Source: Sycobia sp. Sy_11
Lineage: Eukaryota; Arthropoda; Insecta; Hymenoptera; Epichrysomallidae
Direction of reading: 5' to 3'
Assembly (NCBI GenBank): GCA_018907035.1
Contig: JACCIC010000015.1
Location: 4,569,501 to 4,633,500, forward strand
DNA length: 64,000 nt
Under the pieces are notes generated by a model. It was given only the letters and a program-made list of their open reading frames with translations. It had not been told where the DNA came from and did not search any database. The position numbers and the translations under genes were made by a program. This document shows, piece after piece, positions 23,801 to 36,260 of this stretch (positions are counted from its first letter, which is position 1; every line of letters begins with the position of its first letter).

Positions 23801-26631
23801 TTATACGCCCCTCTAAAATTATCTTTCAATCTTAGTTTGTTCAGCAGTTCGTATAATCTTATCTGAAGTATTACATCAAATCTTATAATACTTCAGAACT
23901 AAGAAAATTTTTTTTATTGATAATTACATATTGGTAATGAAAATTTTATTATATTCCAGTATAACGAGCTATATATATATACTCTAATCATAAATTAGGT
24001 CATTAAAAATTGAAGTTGCATTAGCCTTGCGATTTATTAATTCCATGGTGGTACAGCAAACTTATTCAGAGAAATAAGATCTTTCAAACTGAATAGTTAA
24101 ATATCTTGAAACGATAGAAATGCTAAGTTCTATATGTAATACTTTCAGGAAATTGGAACTTCTTAATTCCAAAGTATTCCAAGTTTGAACCACTTCTATT
24201 TAATTTAAATTAATTGAGTATTATTTGAAAGTATTCCACGTATGTACCATTTCTATTGAATTTAAACTATTACACATTGCAGTAGATTTACACAAATAAA
24301 ACCTGTTGTAAATCTACTCCAGTCCTATCTATACTCCAAATTAATTTAGTTAATACAATAAAAAAAAATCCTAAGTAAATATTTGATTTTCCGCTGAATT
24401 TCAGCTTAAATGCTTGATCAAAGAAAGACATTCATGTACGCGAAATTAATCGGCTATGACCTAGTTAGATTGAAATAAGTAATTATATTTAGATGATAAG
24501 TTACTATATGTCAAATAATAATTGACTATTATTTTTACTTATGTAACAATAAGAGAGAAGGTTATTTTTATAGTTTACTTACAATGAATTCTTATGTATA
24601 ATAACATACGTATATAAGAGCTAACAGATCCATAATTGATTTAACAAAACCGATATAATAGCTTAAAGAATTATACAGACTAGAATCACATATAATTAGA
24701 AGTTAATTGAGTGAATTTTGAAAATGCATTTATTTTACTGAAAACCAGAATTGCGTGTAATTTTGCAATTAAACATCTTTATATACACGACAACTTATTT
24801 ACACAATTCAGCCTAAAATATTTACATTTACTCCATAAACATTATATAAATTTAAAAAAATGAAAGCTTGTGGAAAACAAGAATTTAACTACCGTTAAAT
24901 GCAAAAAAATTGTATTAAAAATAACAACTTGCGTTTTCGTCGTGCCATTCTCTAAAAATGCCTAATGTCAATATTAACTAATAGTGTTGAAATATATAGA
25001 TGGCTTTGAACATTAAAATTATGTAATATTATAAAATACGATGAATGAATTTTGGATTCGTGTCATAAGTTTTACTTACGATGACGAAACTATATTTTAT
25101 TAAATAATGTAAATTATATAAAGTGCAATTAATAATTGTCATGTATGTTTATTATATAATTATTAAAAAATACAAATAAGAATGATAAATCTTTTAAAAA
25201 CGAAGAGGGTATATTATTAATAAAATTCGTGACTTTTATATGTTAATTCTACTAACTTTACCGAAAACAAAATATAGTCTACATCGAAATTTGTTGATAC
25301 TAAAACGCCAATGAAAAATAAAAAATAAGATTTCACATCTAGAAGTTGACACAAATATTGAAATTCCAAATTTGAAGGCACGGCGCATAAATGAACTCAA
25401 TAACAACTTATATTTTGATAAAAATACCCATAGATAAGAACAACAAATTAAATTATATAAAATTCAACAATATAAAGTACAAATAATTATATTATGTTTT
25501 CAAGTTGATCTATAATACTTTTGATTGCATATAAAATTAAGTTGGTAAAAAACTCATGTAATCTACAAAATACATGAATGTAAATGATTTATAAAAATTA
25601 CTTTAATGAAGATAGTTAATTTAGCAATACGGGCGCGCGTGTGCGCAAAGTTTAGAATGGAATGAAAAAGGATCAATTTACAACTATTATATTATATGAA
25701 ACAAATAACAAAATATACGTTAATGAAATATATAAATAGGAATATAAAAATAAATAAATTACTCTGTTGAAACTTCCTATTGTAAAACAAGAGCTTTCAA
25801 CGATTGTTGATATTTTTACTTTAAAATTTTAATATTATTTACTGCACTTTTGTAATTTTCTATTAATTTATTCATTGATAGTTCATTTTAGTCGATTTTG
25901 AACACTTGCAAAATTTTACAACTTGAAACTAAGCTCCGAACATTTAAGGCAATAATTTTCTTTTTTTCATATCATTAAACAGTTTTATAGACGGAAAAAT
26001 GTTGTTGGTTACAATATGTAAACAATTTTTTTGGTATTTAATTGGTTGAAATGAGAATTACACGATCAAAAGTTTTTAAATAATAATTTAATAAATTTTA
26101 CTGATCATTTAATTATAAAGTGATATTGAAGTATTTCAGTCAGAACGTATAGATTCTTCAATTTGTTTGAAATTTATTGCTAATTTTAAAACTAATAAAG
26201 ATTTGCATCGGGAAACATTATTCTTTTGACGGTAAAATCTGTTTTTTAAAATATGTTATACATCTTTTTAGTATAGATAAGGATTCTTTAGAGGACACTA
26301 AAATTATATTAAGAAGGCTTCGATGTTTATTATCGATCAACTGATGCGTCATCAAGGTGCTCCATAGCAATGCATAAAAATAAATGTTTATATACAAAAT
26401 ACATATTTTACAAAATGTATGTTTTGGTTGAACTTATCAGTGGCAATATTATTAATAAAACTATGCATTTCAGAGCCTGGGATTCAACACTTTCCTTTAT
26501 TCAAAACTGCATTTTTCCTTTGAATACATTTTCAATAATAGGGACCTTTGGGGTACCATTTAAAAATCCACGATTGGCTTTCAAGATTATTGTCAAATTC
26601 AAGGTCGCTGCATCAGATAATCAGAGGAAAA

Positions 26632-26635
<4 letters not shown>
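20870..26635. other. Gene-poor AT-rich intergenic DNA
   Basis: Nearly 6 kb without a frame, RNA gene or transposon that I can support. A few less AT-rich patches (near 21,850-21,970) have no recognisable content. Confidence 0.45.
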
Positions 26636-26684
<49 letters not shown>

Positions 26685-26713
26685 AATAATTTAATAATTT
26701 AATAATTTAATAT
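26636..26713. repeat. (TA)n followed by ATTTAATA tandem repeat
   Basis: About 22 TA dinucleotides, then roughly four copies of an 8-bp ATTTAATA unit. Confidence 0.85.
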
Positions 26714-27383
26714 ATTGTTTTATTTAAATAATCCACACTACATTTTGCGTATGGATATTTTAATATATGATATATAATATGATATATAAAGCCTCTTGCT
26801 AAACTGTTTAGAACGACAGTTAAGAAAGATGGAATAAGCGAGTATAAAACACAAAGAAGAGGACGGGGTACAAGGGCTATGCCCCGGGTAAAAGTGTAGG
26901 AGATAGAGCCCGCTCTCCACAAAGATTCTTTTAAAAATGAAATAAATTTATTTAAAATTTCTTAAAACAAATGACATCGGAGAATATTCTCTGACGAGTA
27001 TAAAAATAGAATATTTGAAATAAATATTAAATAATACAAGTTTCAAAAATTAAGCATTATATTTATAACACTGTTACAAAGTATAAATATAATAATATAT
27101 CAATACATTCTTAATTAATATAAAAATATTCATTATATAATTCTCATTTTGCAAGATATTTATATATCCAGAATTAAAAAAATAGAACAACATTCAGGCG
27201 GTTATAATAATTTTCACAAATTTTGGGCATATTAAGGTTGACAATACAATAACTAAAATTAAACACAATATGTTTATTAGAATTCATAACCTGTTTAAAT
27301 GAGAATATGAACTTTAGTGTGTTTCGTTTGTTTATTTTTACAAAGTTGTCTTTTAACGATATTCATCTATATCACTCAAACCT
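26714..27383. other. Intergenic DNA with a small GC-richer patch
   Basis: 26,790-26,930 has a more balanced composition than its surroundings and short frames on both strands, but no family signature. The rest is featureless AT-rich DNA. Confidence 0.4.
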
Positions 27384-27396
27384 GAAAATCATTATT
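27384..27396. repeat. Target-site duplication, left copy (LINE insertion)
   Basis: GAAAATCATTATT, identical to 29,491-29,503. It lies immediately next to the poly(A) end (poly(T) on the plus strand) of the LINE. Confidence 0.85.
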
Positions 27397-29490
27397 TTTT
27401 TTTTTATGGTTTATAGTCACATCCCCCTGTTTAGGGTATTAGTGACTACAAATTAACTTTATTTACCTCTATTTACAATGTATTACGAGTTATAATTTTA
27501 TACAGATACAAAAAAAAATAAGCACATATTGATACATGATATATTTGGTACATTACATAATATCTATTACCTGCATTATTTTGTTTAAATTACATTTGTT
27601 AAATCTGGTATTTTTATATATTCTATAATTTTTTTAAAATTTATAGGTAGGTTTAATATATCTTTCACATCCAAGTTGAGTTTTAGGTGGTCTCATTCTT
27701 TACTATATTTCGGGCATTCTGTGAGTAGATGTTTAACACTTAATTTTACGTCACATGTTTCGCATGTGCTTCTCTCTTCCTTGTTAAATATTGCTCTATG
27801 TGTTATTGTCGTATGACCAATCCTTAATCTTGTAATGATTACTTGGTCTTTTCTGTTTAGTTTCATAGCTGGGCTTTTTTCATAAATGTTATTTCTTATT
27901 TCGTGTAATGTCCTTTTTTTCAGTTTCCATATTTTATTCCATTCTTAAAATATTTTGTTTTTAATTATTTTTTTTATTTTGTTTTTATCTATGCTTACGT
28001 CGATTTCTTGGGTTAAGATTCGGAACCTGTGGTAGAACGGCGCAATTGCTTTCTTTTTAATTTTGTATACTGTATCATCTTTAGTAGTTAAAATTTTATT
28101 TACTTGGTTCATTGGTGTATCTAGTATTTTTATGCCATAATTCAAGAGCATTAGTTTCCTTCTTGATTCTAAGGGTATCATATTACTTTCAGCTAGAGTG
28201 CTATATGTCGGGCTAGTAGGGAAGGCTCCGGTGGCGATTTTCATACTAGTATTAAGAATCGGATCTAATTTTTTTAGTACATAATTTCTGGCTGAGCCGT
28301 ATGCTATGCTTCCATAATCGATTTTGCTCTGAATTAATGACTTAAAAGTGGTTTTTATAATTTGTATACTAGCACCCCAGTTTTTCGCAGAAATGGCTTT
28401 GAGAATATTCATTTTTTTATAGCAGTGTATTTTTAGACTCTCTATATGGTTTTTCCAAGTTAATTTATCGTCAAAGGTTAATCCTAAAATTTTAATATCC
28501 TTAACAATTTCAATTTTATCTCTTTTAAGATATAGTCTCGGTTCGTCGGATATTTTGTGATTTTTTTTTAAGAGAATCGCTTTTGTTTTATTTTTGGAAA
28601 TTTTGAATCCTGAGGTGTCAGTAAAATCCGATATTTTGTTAAGGGTTTCTTGCATTATTTTTGTACTAGTTTTTATATTGCTATCCGTTATCATAAGTGT
28701 AATGTCATCAGCATATATCGTAATTTGCGTAGGGGGAGCTACATAATTTTGTATTTCGTTAATACCTAATAAAAAAAGCGTTACACTAAGAACTGATCCT
28801 TGTGGTACTCCGTTCTGTATTTTTATAGGGTGAGACATTTCCTGTCCAATTCTGACTTGTATTCTTCTTTGAGCTAAAAAGTTTTTTATAAAATGGTAAA
28901 TGCGTCCAGTTATTTTATATTGTTGTAAGATTTTTAATATTCTTTGTCTCCATATTAAATCATAGGCTTTTTCCAAGTCTAAACATACTGCAAGCAAGTG
29001 TTGTTTGTTAGCAAACGCGTCGCATATATTCGATTCTAGTGTAACTAGGCAATCTGTTGTTCGACATTTTTCCCTGAAACCGCTTTGTGCATTATTTAGT
29101 ATGTTATTTACTTTAAGATAGCGTTTAAGTCTTTTGTTTATAATTTTTTCCAATCACTTACATAGGCAGCAAGTTAATGATATTGGCCTGTAGCTGTCTT
29201 TGTTAGTTTTTATTTTTCCTGGCTTCAGTACTGGAACTACCGTGGCTAGCCTCCATTCGTCGGAGAATTTTTGATTAATCCAAATCATATTATAAATGTT
29301 TAATAGGTATTTAATTGCTACCAATGGTAATTTTTTAAGAAAGATATTTGGAATTTGATCAGGTCCTGGGCTCGTATTTTTACTTTCTTGTAAAACATTT
29401 TGGAGTTCTTGCAGTGTTATATTTACATTCATCGGGCTTTCGTGGTTATCGCTGTAATTTTCCATATCTAGTATCATTTGCATTTCTGCC
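27397..29490 (-). mobile_element. 5'-truncated jockey-like non-LTR retrotransposon (LINE)
   Basis: A 2.1-kb minus-strand insertion with a poly(A) tail at 27,397-27,405 and a perfect 13-bp target-site duplication on both sides. Those are the marks of target-primed reverse transcription. It holds the reverse transcriptase and the C-terminal region of ORF2 only; the endonuclease and everything 5' of it are missing. The 3' UTR runs from 27,584 down to the tail. Because the duplication is still perfect, the insertion is fairly recent compared with the other relics here. Confidence 0.92.
27585..29483 (-). pseudogene. LINE ORF2 remnant: reverse transcriptase and C-terminal zinc knuckle
   Basis: Recognisable RT blocks in order: SPGPDQIPN, WRLATVVPVLKPGK and YRPISLT, then after one in-frame TGA (29,154-29,156) LEKIINKRL, FREKCRTTDCL, LDLEKAYDLIW, NGVPQGSVLS, the catalytic IYADDITLM (YADD at 28,715-28,704) and a thumb region. 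A TAA at 27,945-27,947 precedes EWNKIW, DQVIITRLRIGHTTITH and a C-x2-C---H---C knuckle (CETCDVKLSVKHLLTEC). A TGA at 27,693-27,695 comes before the final TAA at 27,585. The three nonsense codons make it inactive, yet the frame is otherwise continuous. The catalytic aspartates are intact. Confidence 0.88.
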
Positions 29491-29503
29491 GAAAATCATT
29501 ATT
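29491..29503. repeat. Target-site duplication, right copy (LINE insertion)
   Basis: GAAAATCATTATT, the second copy of the 13-bp direct repeat at 27,384-27,396. It marks the truncated 5' end of the LINE. Confidence 0.85.
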
Positions 29504-30757
29504 GTAATATGATTGTTCTTCGTCCTAACCTACAATTCCAGTTCTCATGAGGAAGAATATAGACCTTACCTATCACCAAAAAGCTTCTTTACGGTCTTCG
29601 TTACAATCATTAGCTCGTAAATAAATCCTTAACCTACCCTGGTAAGAAATGTACTATTTCGACTCGATGAATATAAAATAATGCTCGTAACGGGTTTAAA
29701 TTTTTGTAACGTATGCTATTACGGAATATTTCGTTATTTTGTCCCTGAAAGGTTGATTAATATATTGTCCACTCATTACGCAAAGTAAATTGCTTTACAA
29801 ACTCAATGCGCATATATTGATTACTTTGAGCACTGCGTGTCAAAATTAGGAAATCACATACTTTACACACTCTCTAAATGGGCATGGAAAGTCAAGCTTT
29901 CTCCACTTAGTTTAAAAAAGAGATATCCAGGATACTATATAGATAATACTGCCTGAAGTAAATAGTTCAATAAAAAATCATCCGTTCATATCGTTTTATT
30001 AATTATTATTATAGCATAAATCAATACAGACATTAAAGTATTAATGTTACTACTTTTGGTAATTTAAATATCGTGTATCGCAGTGTTCTCGGAGGCGAGC
30101 ATAAGTAATAAATATAGTTTCTCAATATTTTCGGATGCTTTCTGTTTTTGTCGTAGGGCAATGAGATCAAGGGAGAAGGCGTCATTCATGACACCGGAAC
30201 ATGCATGTAAAAAAATCCGATCCATAAACTATTTAATAATCAAATTATCAGTCGGTATGATTTATTTTTTTAGTGTTGCTTACAAGTTTTTATCGATAGT
30301 AAATTTTTTGCTGAAAATTTTAATATGTATACTATATATTGTAATATGTATATGGAAAGTCTTTTATAATATATTCACGAATAATAGAAAAACACAGGTT
30401 TCTCAATTTACTTTCAAGAACATTAAGTGAAAGGTAAAAAATGTTTTTTTTCCTTCCATGCATTCTTCTGTACGTGTTCTAACAGCTTTGTCACATTGCA
30501 TTTAAAAAAAATACTATGTAGAAATACTATGTAGATACTATGTAGAAAAAAATCATCCAATGAACAATATTTAGCTTGGGCTCCTTTTCGCTAACGGAAA
30601 GCATCAATCCAATTTTGTCAGGGTTTCTGCTTCGAAGATCATATAATTAAATTAAATATATTCATTGAATATGTTTTTACAGTTATTATTGTTTTTTTTA
30701 TTATTTCCAAGTGTGAAAGAATGTTTAATTTAAATTTAAAACTGTTCAAAATAATAT
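29504..30757. other. Intergenic DNA
   Basis: AT-rich. A 115-codon plus-strand frame at 30,083-30,430 has no recognisable domain and a composition like the surrounding DNA; I do not support it as a gene. Confidence 0.4.
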
Positions 30758-30867
<110 letters not shown>

Positions 30868-31834
30868 TATTCAGAAATTTAGGTAATCATTATCTTTGCA
30901 TTTATACAATTATTCTATATATCTACAAACTTTCATAAATACATTTAAGAATTAATATGGAAATAAGAAACTTTTGTATATTTTGAATGAAAAACTATAT
31001 ATGTATACACACTCGCGCGCACACAGACATTTGAGTTTCATTAAAAATTTGTTAGATTTAATCCTAAGACTTTGTTAGATTTTATTTTCCCAAAATAATT
31101 TCATTTCTTAGTTATTCGAGTTAGTTATTCAAAAAAATTTTGGACTACTTTATTCTATTCTGCATATTCTATAGATTCTCTAGAATATCCTTAACAAAAC
31201 AAATTACAATCACTCCTGAAATAGTTCGATAGAATGGAATGATTTGAAAAACATTTATTTGAAATTATAAAATGTTCATTCTTTATCCCAAATATCGATA
31301 TTTGTATCCGAAAATTTGTCATGTTTTCAATTGTTTATATTTAAAAAAATGTTAATTCGTTAGAATCACATCAACAACGTTGTTATTCTTCTTATTTTTT
31401 ATTACTCTGGAGAGCGAAATAACTGTTACAGTTGATAAAAAATTTTTTAAGGCTTGAGAAATTGATTATTAGTCTTGGATTGTTCCTTAAAATTTTCTAA
31501 ATAAAATATTACTACAACTACGTGAATAATATACTCAAATAAGTTGGTAATAATCAGTAATGCACTAGTAAAAACAAATTTGGAAAAACTCATATTATTG
31601 AGGTAATATGACAATTACATTGTTATTATAGTCTCTTATTTTTTTCCAATTAAAATTTATTCTCTTTTTTGTTAAACATAAATATCATATTTACATATAA
31701 TATTGGACCAATTTATCGAAGAATTAGCGATATTTTATTCCTTCAAAAGGTAGAAGATTAGCCACTAGTACATATCGAATTTTAAACAAATTTATAGTAT
31801 AGAGACTCGAGCGAGGAAATTTTTTCTGACAATA

Positions 31835-31840
31835 TTTATT
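31835..31840 (-). terminator. Poly(A) signal overlapping the stop codon of cysteine-rich gene 1
   Basis: GAA-TAA-A at the end of the frame makes AATAAA across the last Glu codon and the stop. If used, the 3' UTR would be only some 15-30 bases. Confidence 0.5.
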
Positions 31841-32144
31841 CCACTTTCACTTCCAAACAATCCTCGCAAAGGCACGACGCATCCTGAATGTCGCAGTTAC
31901 CACTTGTGCAATTTTCGTTGATGCAAGCATTGTAGCAATCGACCACGGTGTGCACTGTGCAGTCCTTCATGAACGTTCTTGATTTTTGCAACGAAAAAAT
32001 GAACGAATTCTTCCTTTCATGTTTCGTAGAGATTTTGTTCTGTTTATTTTGATCATGCGTTTGCTTCGTTACAACAGCTGTAAGATCGTTGACCCAACTC
32101 ACAATGATTAGCGCGATGGATAAGAAAAATAGTGCCTTATTCAT
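31836..32144 (-). CDS. Small secreted cysteine-rich protein 1 (CS-alpha-beta-like family)
   Basis: 102 residues in a single exon. Residues 1-23 are a hydrophobic signal peptide (MNKALFFLSIALIIVSWVND...). A polar, Lys/Asn/Gln-rich linker (24-58) leads to an eight-cysteine domain at 62-96: Cys 62, 70, 74, 79, 84, 91, 93, 96, spacing x7-x3-x4-x4-x6-x1-x2. The protein ends EVKVE. It is the first of four paralogues in the window, all on the minus strand with the same cysteine spacing. The C-x3-C, G-x-C and C-x-C elements suggest a defensin-type CS-alpha-beta fold. A role as an immune or venom/secretion peptide is inference. The stop codon lies inside an AATAAA poly(A) signal. A shared promoter motif lies about 100 bp upstream of the ATG. 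Confidence 0.85.
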   Translation of the reverse strand: MNKALFFLSIALIIVSWVNDLTAVVTKQTHDQNKQNKISTKHERKNSFIFSLQKSRTFMKDCTVHTVVDCYNACINENCTSGNCDIQDASCLCEDCLEVKVE

Positions 32145-32241
32145 TTTGTACGGATGATCGTCCCTTACAGCCAGAAGGTTGGTTATAAGAAATATTAAAC
32201 ACTTTTTGTAATAATAACAAATTGGTGTTAATTATTGTGGT

Positions 32242-32276
32242 GTTATGTATATATAAAACTAAACAGAGCTGGTTAA
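32242..32276 (-). promoter_or_regulatory. Family promoter motif, cysteine-rich gene 1
   Basis: Minus strand reads CTGTTTAGTTTTATATATAC. GTTTAGTT is shared with the other three paralogues and a TATATATA box follows directly. It sits about 100-130 bp upstream of the start codon. Confidence 0.6.
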
Positions 32277-34990
32277 AGTTCACAATTCTCGATGATGACT
32301 AATACGTATATAGATTAATCAACGATTCTAGTATAGATAAAACTATAATACTCTGTCGGTGATATTTTCAAGTCTTAATATGTAGGAAAAATAGAGGCAA
32401 TAAAGACAATAAATTATTCCTGATAACGCAATTTATATGTATGTATTTAATCTACGTCGGCATCATACATTATCATGAAACATTGCGATGTTGAATTTGA
32501 ACAAATGCGTAAGTGTTATATCTCCTTGACAATTTCAGCCGGTTTTGACCTAATAAATAACCTTTCTGCGCCGTAGCAACATAGACTTTCATATTCATTG
32601 TTTTCTATTATGTCTTACGTTTATCCGGAATCAACTTCATCGTACGTTTATTATGCTCTTGGAATTATTAAATTATAATCAAGTTTTCATGATTTTCATA
32701 TTATTCTCTTTTTGGTAGATAATTATATTATTGACTACGATCATAGATTAAACATGTAAAACTTCATATGGAGAAAAGAACAAGCACGACACATCCAATC
32801 GTATAAAAAGTAACTATATAGTACCAGATTTCGTATGTCGCTAGAATTAGAATCATAAAGTCATATTGTTAGAAAAAACTGAATTTCTATGGAAATACCT
32901 TTGCAAAATTGGAATACATAGCTAAGTCTTACAAGCTTTAAAAGAGTTTGAAAAAGTTTATTAAAAGTTGATAAAGTTTGACAGTGGCATAATTTTAGCA
33001 TTTTTTGTCTGATATTTTTGTACCGCCCTTCCCACCTGATTTTCGCATTCAAATTCAGAAACCTTCATACAGAACAAGAATACAAATAATCCTAAAAAGA
33101 AATGCAAAGTTATTTAAAGAAAATCTAAATTTTATTCACTGTAAATCAAATAATAGCTGTTTTTTAGCTTTGGATTATCTTTTGTCCGCTAAGCTGTTTG
33201 CCATTAATTATTTGAATTACTATTAAATAAGTAACGTGTTTGATGGTTTATACCGATTATTATATTTGATAAAATATCAAAATATGTCTGTTCTTACAAA
33301 AAAGAGTATAATCGTGTTCATCATAATTAATTTTGCAAATGTCGTGGACTTTGTTGACATTTATAATATATACTTGCCATCTGAAATTGATTACGTGTTC
33401 GAAGCCTTCTTCGTTTATTATTGCTCTGAGACATTAAATTTTCGATATAGCTTTAATATTCAGTACATTTAATACATTTTTGAGTGCATAATTAGATACA
33501 TTAGTAGGTTTGTGGAATAGAATAACTTTTTTAATCCAAGCTAATAATGGTCCTATGTTTACCTTAAATTCATTGATAGTAATATGTTCATTCCCCGTGT
33601 GATTTCTATTACTATTTCTTCGAAGTTGTGTAAACGCAGATTCTGTTATTCGAGATTCTAGATGCACTAATTAGATTTTTTTTCAACTAGATCGCCTATC
33701 ACGCATCCATAATCTGTTAGTGATAGACGATTGGTACAATCGAGGATAATATCTTGGTCACCTTTAACGTTGATGCTTATAATATCTACATAACTTATTT
33801 TGGTTGTTGGCTTAATTAAAAATTACCGTAACATTTAAACTCTGACTTCATGTAGAGCAGCCATGAGAATCGAACGTGATAGATTCATGTAGGGCTGAGC
33901 CCTGTTCTCGATTGCAAATACTGTAGATGAAGATTTTTTGGCATATAGAGAATTAAGTCTCGACGAGAACTGTCTATTAAAGATTACAAGAACTTGCAAA
34001 GTGTCCCAATTTGAAATGTTTAGCCGTACCTTGCATAGACTGACAAATTAATTCCTTTTCAGGATGCATGACTAATATGATCAATTTGAATTTCAAGTGT
34101 ATCTAAAGAATAGCACAATACAGAAAATTTAAAAATTTAAAAATTTAAATATGAAAAATAATGTTATTTCTTAACAATCCGATCATTTCTAGAAACTTAT
34201 GGCCTATAAAATCTTATGGTCCTTAAATTCATTTAAATTCTGATTTAAATTTAAAAATTAAGGTTTTATAATTTATTAATATAAATTGAGAACAACAATT
34301 ATTCTAATATTTAAAGACCATAAAATTCTATATCAAGCTTCGGGAAATGGTTGGATTGTTAAAAAATAAAATTATTTTTCAAATTTAAATCTTTGAATGT
34401 TGGAAAATTTAACTTTTCGATTCGATCGAGGCTATTGGTTACTGAGTGACGCTATGTAATAATTCAATCTAATTTAATATTAATTTTAAATTATATGTTT
34501 GATAAAAATACAGTATGTGAATTTGGAAATCAACTCTGCATGTGAGAAGACTTTTTTGCAGCCTGAGATCAAGGAAAATTAAAGGTTATTGTATGGGTAA
34601 TTGAAATTAAAATTCGCACTCAAATAAGTCAATTTATTTTTACTTGTTCTAGTTTGTTAATTTCATTTTGACATGGAAATATTAGCAGCCTACATTACGG
34701 AAATGATACAATTATTACGCGATTACTTATATTACTTATCACATTTTTGCGAACTTCAATTAAAATTATAATTAATAGAAGTTTTCTGGATAATAGTAGT
34801 CTGAAAATATATGCAATGGTTAACATTAAAATTAAATATATTTCTACATTATACATAGATGAAACATATTTATACTTGTGCACAAATATAGACACAAGAT
34901 TTACTAACTTCTTCACATAACTATATATTATGAATTTTAAATTCATAAACAAAACGCAATTACTTAAAGGTATACTTTTCTCCAGAAAAA
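32277..34990. other. Intergenic DNA between cysteine-rich genes 1 and 2
   Basis: AT-rich. Around 33,434-33,790 (minus) a discontinuous frame reads ISINVKGDQDIILDCTNRLS and later NIGPLLAWIKKVILFH after a frame change. It looks like protein-coding relic sequence, but I cannot assign a family. Nothing else is recognised. Confidence 0.4.
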
Positions 34991-34993
34991 AAT

Positions 34994-35308
34994 TCATTCT
35001 TTTTTCACCTTTTTACACTCCTCGCAAATACATAATAGCTGTTCGATGATGCAGTTACCTCGTTGGCATCCTTCGTCAACGCAAGTATCATGGCAATCTT
35101 CAACAGCATACATAGTACACTGTGACTTGAAGTTTTTCGATTGCCGATTTTCAACAGCGGTTGAGCAACCATCCTCGGATTCATTAATGTTGACAGGGCC
35201 ATTTTTACCTCTGGAGTATTGTCTGTTTAGTAAAGTACCTGCACCGATTGCATTGTCAACCAGTAAAATGAGGAGGATTGATACGAATACGAAAAATGAT
35301 GCCCTCAT
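34994..35308 (-). CDS. Small secreted cysteine-rich protein 2 (CS-alpha-beta-like family)
   Basis: 104 residues from the ATG at 35,308. The frame is open further upstream, to 35,416, but only the inner Met is followed directly by a classic signal peptide (MRASFFVFVSILLILLVDN..., cleavage near Gly/Ala 22-24), so I chose it. The linker contains an extra cysteine (residue 48). The conserved domain has Cys 64, 72, 76, 81, 86, 93, 95, 98 in the family spacing, and the protein ends KKVKKE. The unpaired ninth cysteine could allow a disulfide dimer or linker tether. The stop is TGA, so the AATAAA seen at the stops of genes 1 and 3 is AATGAA here. The closest family promoter motif is about 0.9 kb upstream. 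Confidence 0.85.
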   Translation of the reverse strand: MRASFFVFVSILLILLVDNAIGAGTLLNRQYSRGKNGPVNINESEDGCSTAVENRQSKNFKSQCTMYAVEDCHDTCVDEGCQRGNCIIEQLLCICEECKKVKKE

Positions 35309-35680
35309 TTTGGATTGACCGATTCCTTTAGGGGATGAACAGCTAAGAAATTTAGATAAGACAAATTTTAATAAATTTTTTCGGTATATTATTATAATAA
35401 GGTAGCACCTAACCAACTATATAATTCAATTATAGTATATAATAATATATAAGTCAATGGAATAATTAATTCTCCTTTGATTATCATAGTAATTGATATG
35501 ATAACTTTTGTTGAATGTCGTCTATCCGAAACAACAGTAGAATAATAATCTTGTATTTGTAACATTTTATTTAAATATCGATGCCAATCTATGTTGTTTT
35601 TCGTGTATTTTCAGTAAATAATAATAATAGCAGTAAAGAGAATAAATACACATGCGTCACTAAGTTTCTACGGAAAAGAT

Positions 35681-35681
<1 letters not shown>

Positions 35682-35739
<58 letters not shown>
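35682..35739. repeat. (AT)n microsatellite
   Basis: About 29 AT units, between cysteine-rich gene 2 and its putative promoter motif. Confidence 0.95.
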
Positions 35740-35741
<2 letters not shown>

Positions 35742-36223
35742 AATACATACATATATGTATGGGATTGCAGTGTTGAAAGGTGTAGGGAATGATATCACAC
35801 AATGTACGGAGATCATTCTTTTTTCAAATATTTTTTGTTTCGTAAACTAATAATTAATGAATCGATATTATTAAATTTGAAAAATAAACTTTGGAAAATT
35901 TTCGAAAAGCTTTCATTGAATTATCTTTTTTTTTTTTTTGATAAGACGAGCTACAAGAGAAAAATTATCATAATAGTGTGATCGTGGAATAAAGTAATTG
36001 CGAATATCTCGTTAATATGCCAGACCCGCGTCTCAAATTTAATTGAATCTTTGTTATCTATAAATCTTGCTGTATACCATATTTCATAATTTTCTCATCG
36101 TTTTTTCTACTTGGTTAGGTACTTCCTTAATTGTAATAAATTCAACTACTATACTTGATTTTCACAATCTTGTCTTTTTTTAACTTCACTCAGTTCAAAC
36201 CGAAATTGATGAGCCAATGTACT

Positions 36224-36260
36224 GATCCCGTCGTTGTACTTACAACTAAACCGTGTCAAG
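36224..36260 (-). promoter_or_regulatory. Family promoter motif upstream of cysteine-rich gene 2
   Basis: Minus strand reads TTGACACGGTTTAGTTGTAA and then GTACAACGACGGGATC. TTGACACGGTTTAGTT is shared with gene 4, and ACGGGATC with gene 3 at the same relative position. It is about 920 bp 5' of the ATG at 35,308, much further than in the other paralogues. A 5' UTR intron, an insertion, or a lost neighbouring gene could explain this. Confidence 0.5.

Noticed and set aside
30083..30430. 115-codon plus-strand frame
   Set aside because: No domain, Ile/Phe/Tyr-rich composition as expected of random AT-rich sequence, and no promoter or splice context.
35309..35416. N-terminal extension of cysteine-rich protein 2 from the ATG at 35,416
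   Set aside because: It would place 36 unrelated residues before a perfect signal peptide. The paralogues all begin directly with the signal peptide.
35589..35816. 75-codon minus-strand frame with a long Ile-Tyr run
   Set aside because: It is the translation of the (AT)n microsatellite at 35,682-35,739.
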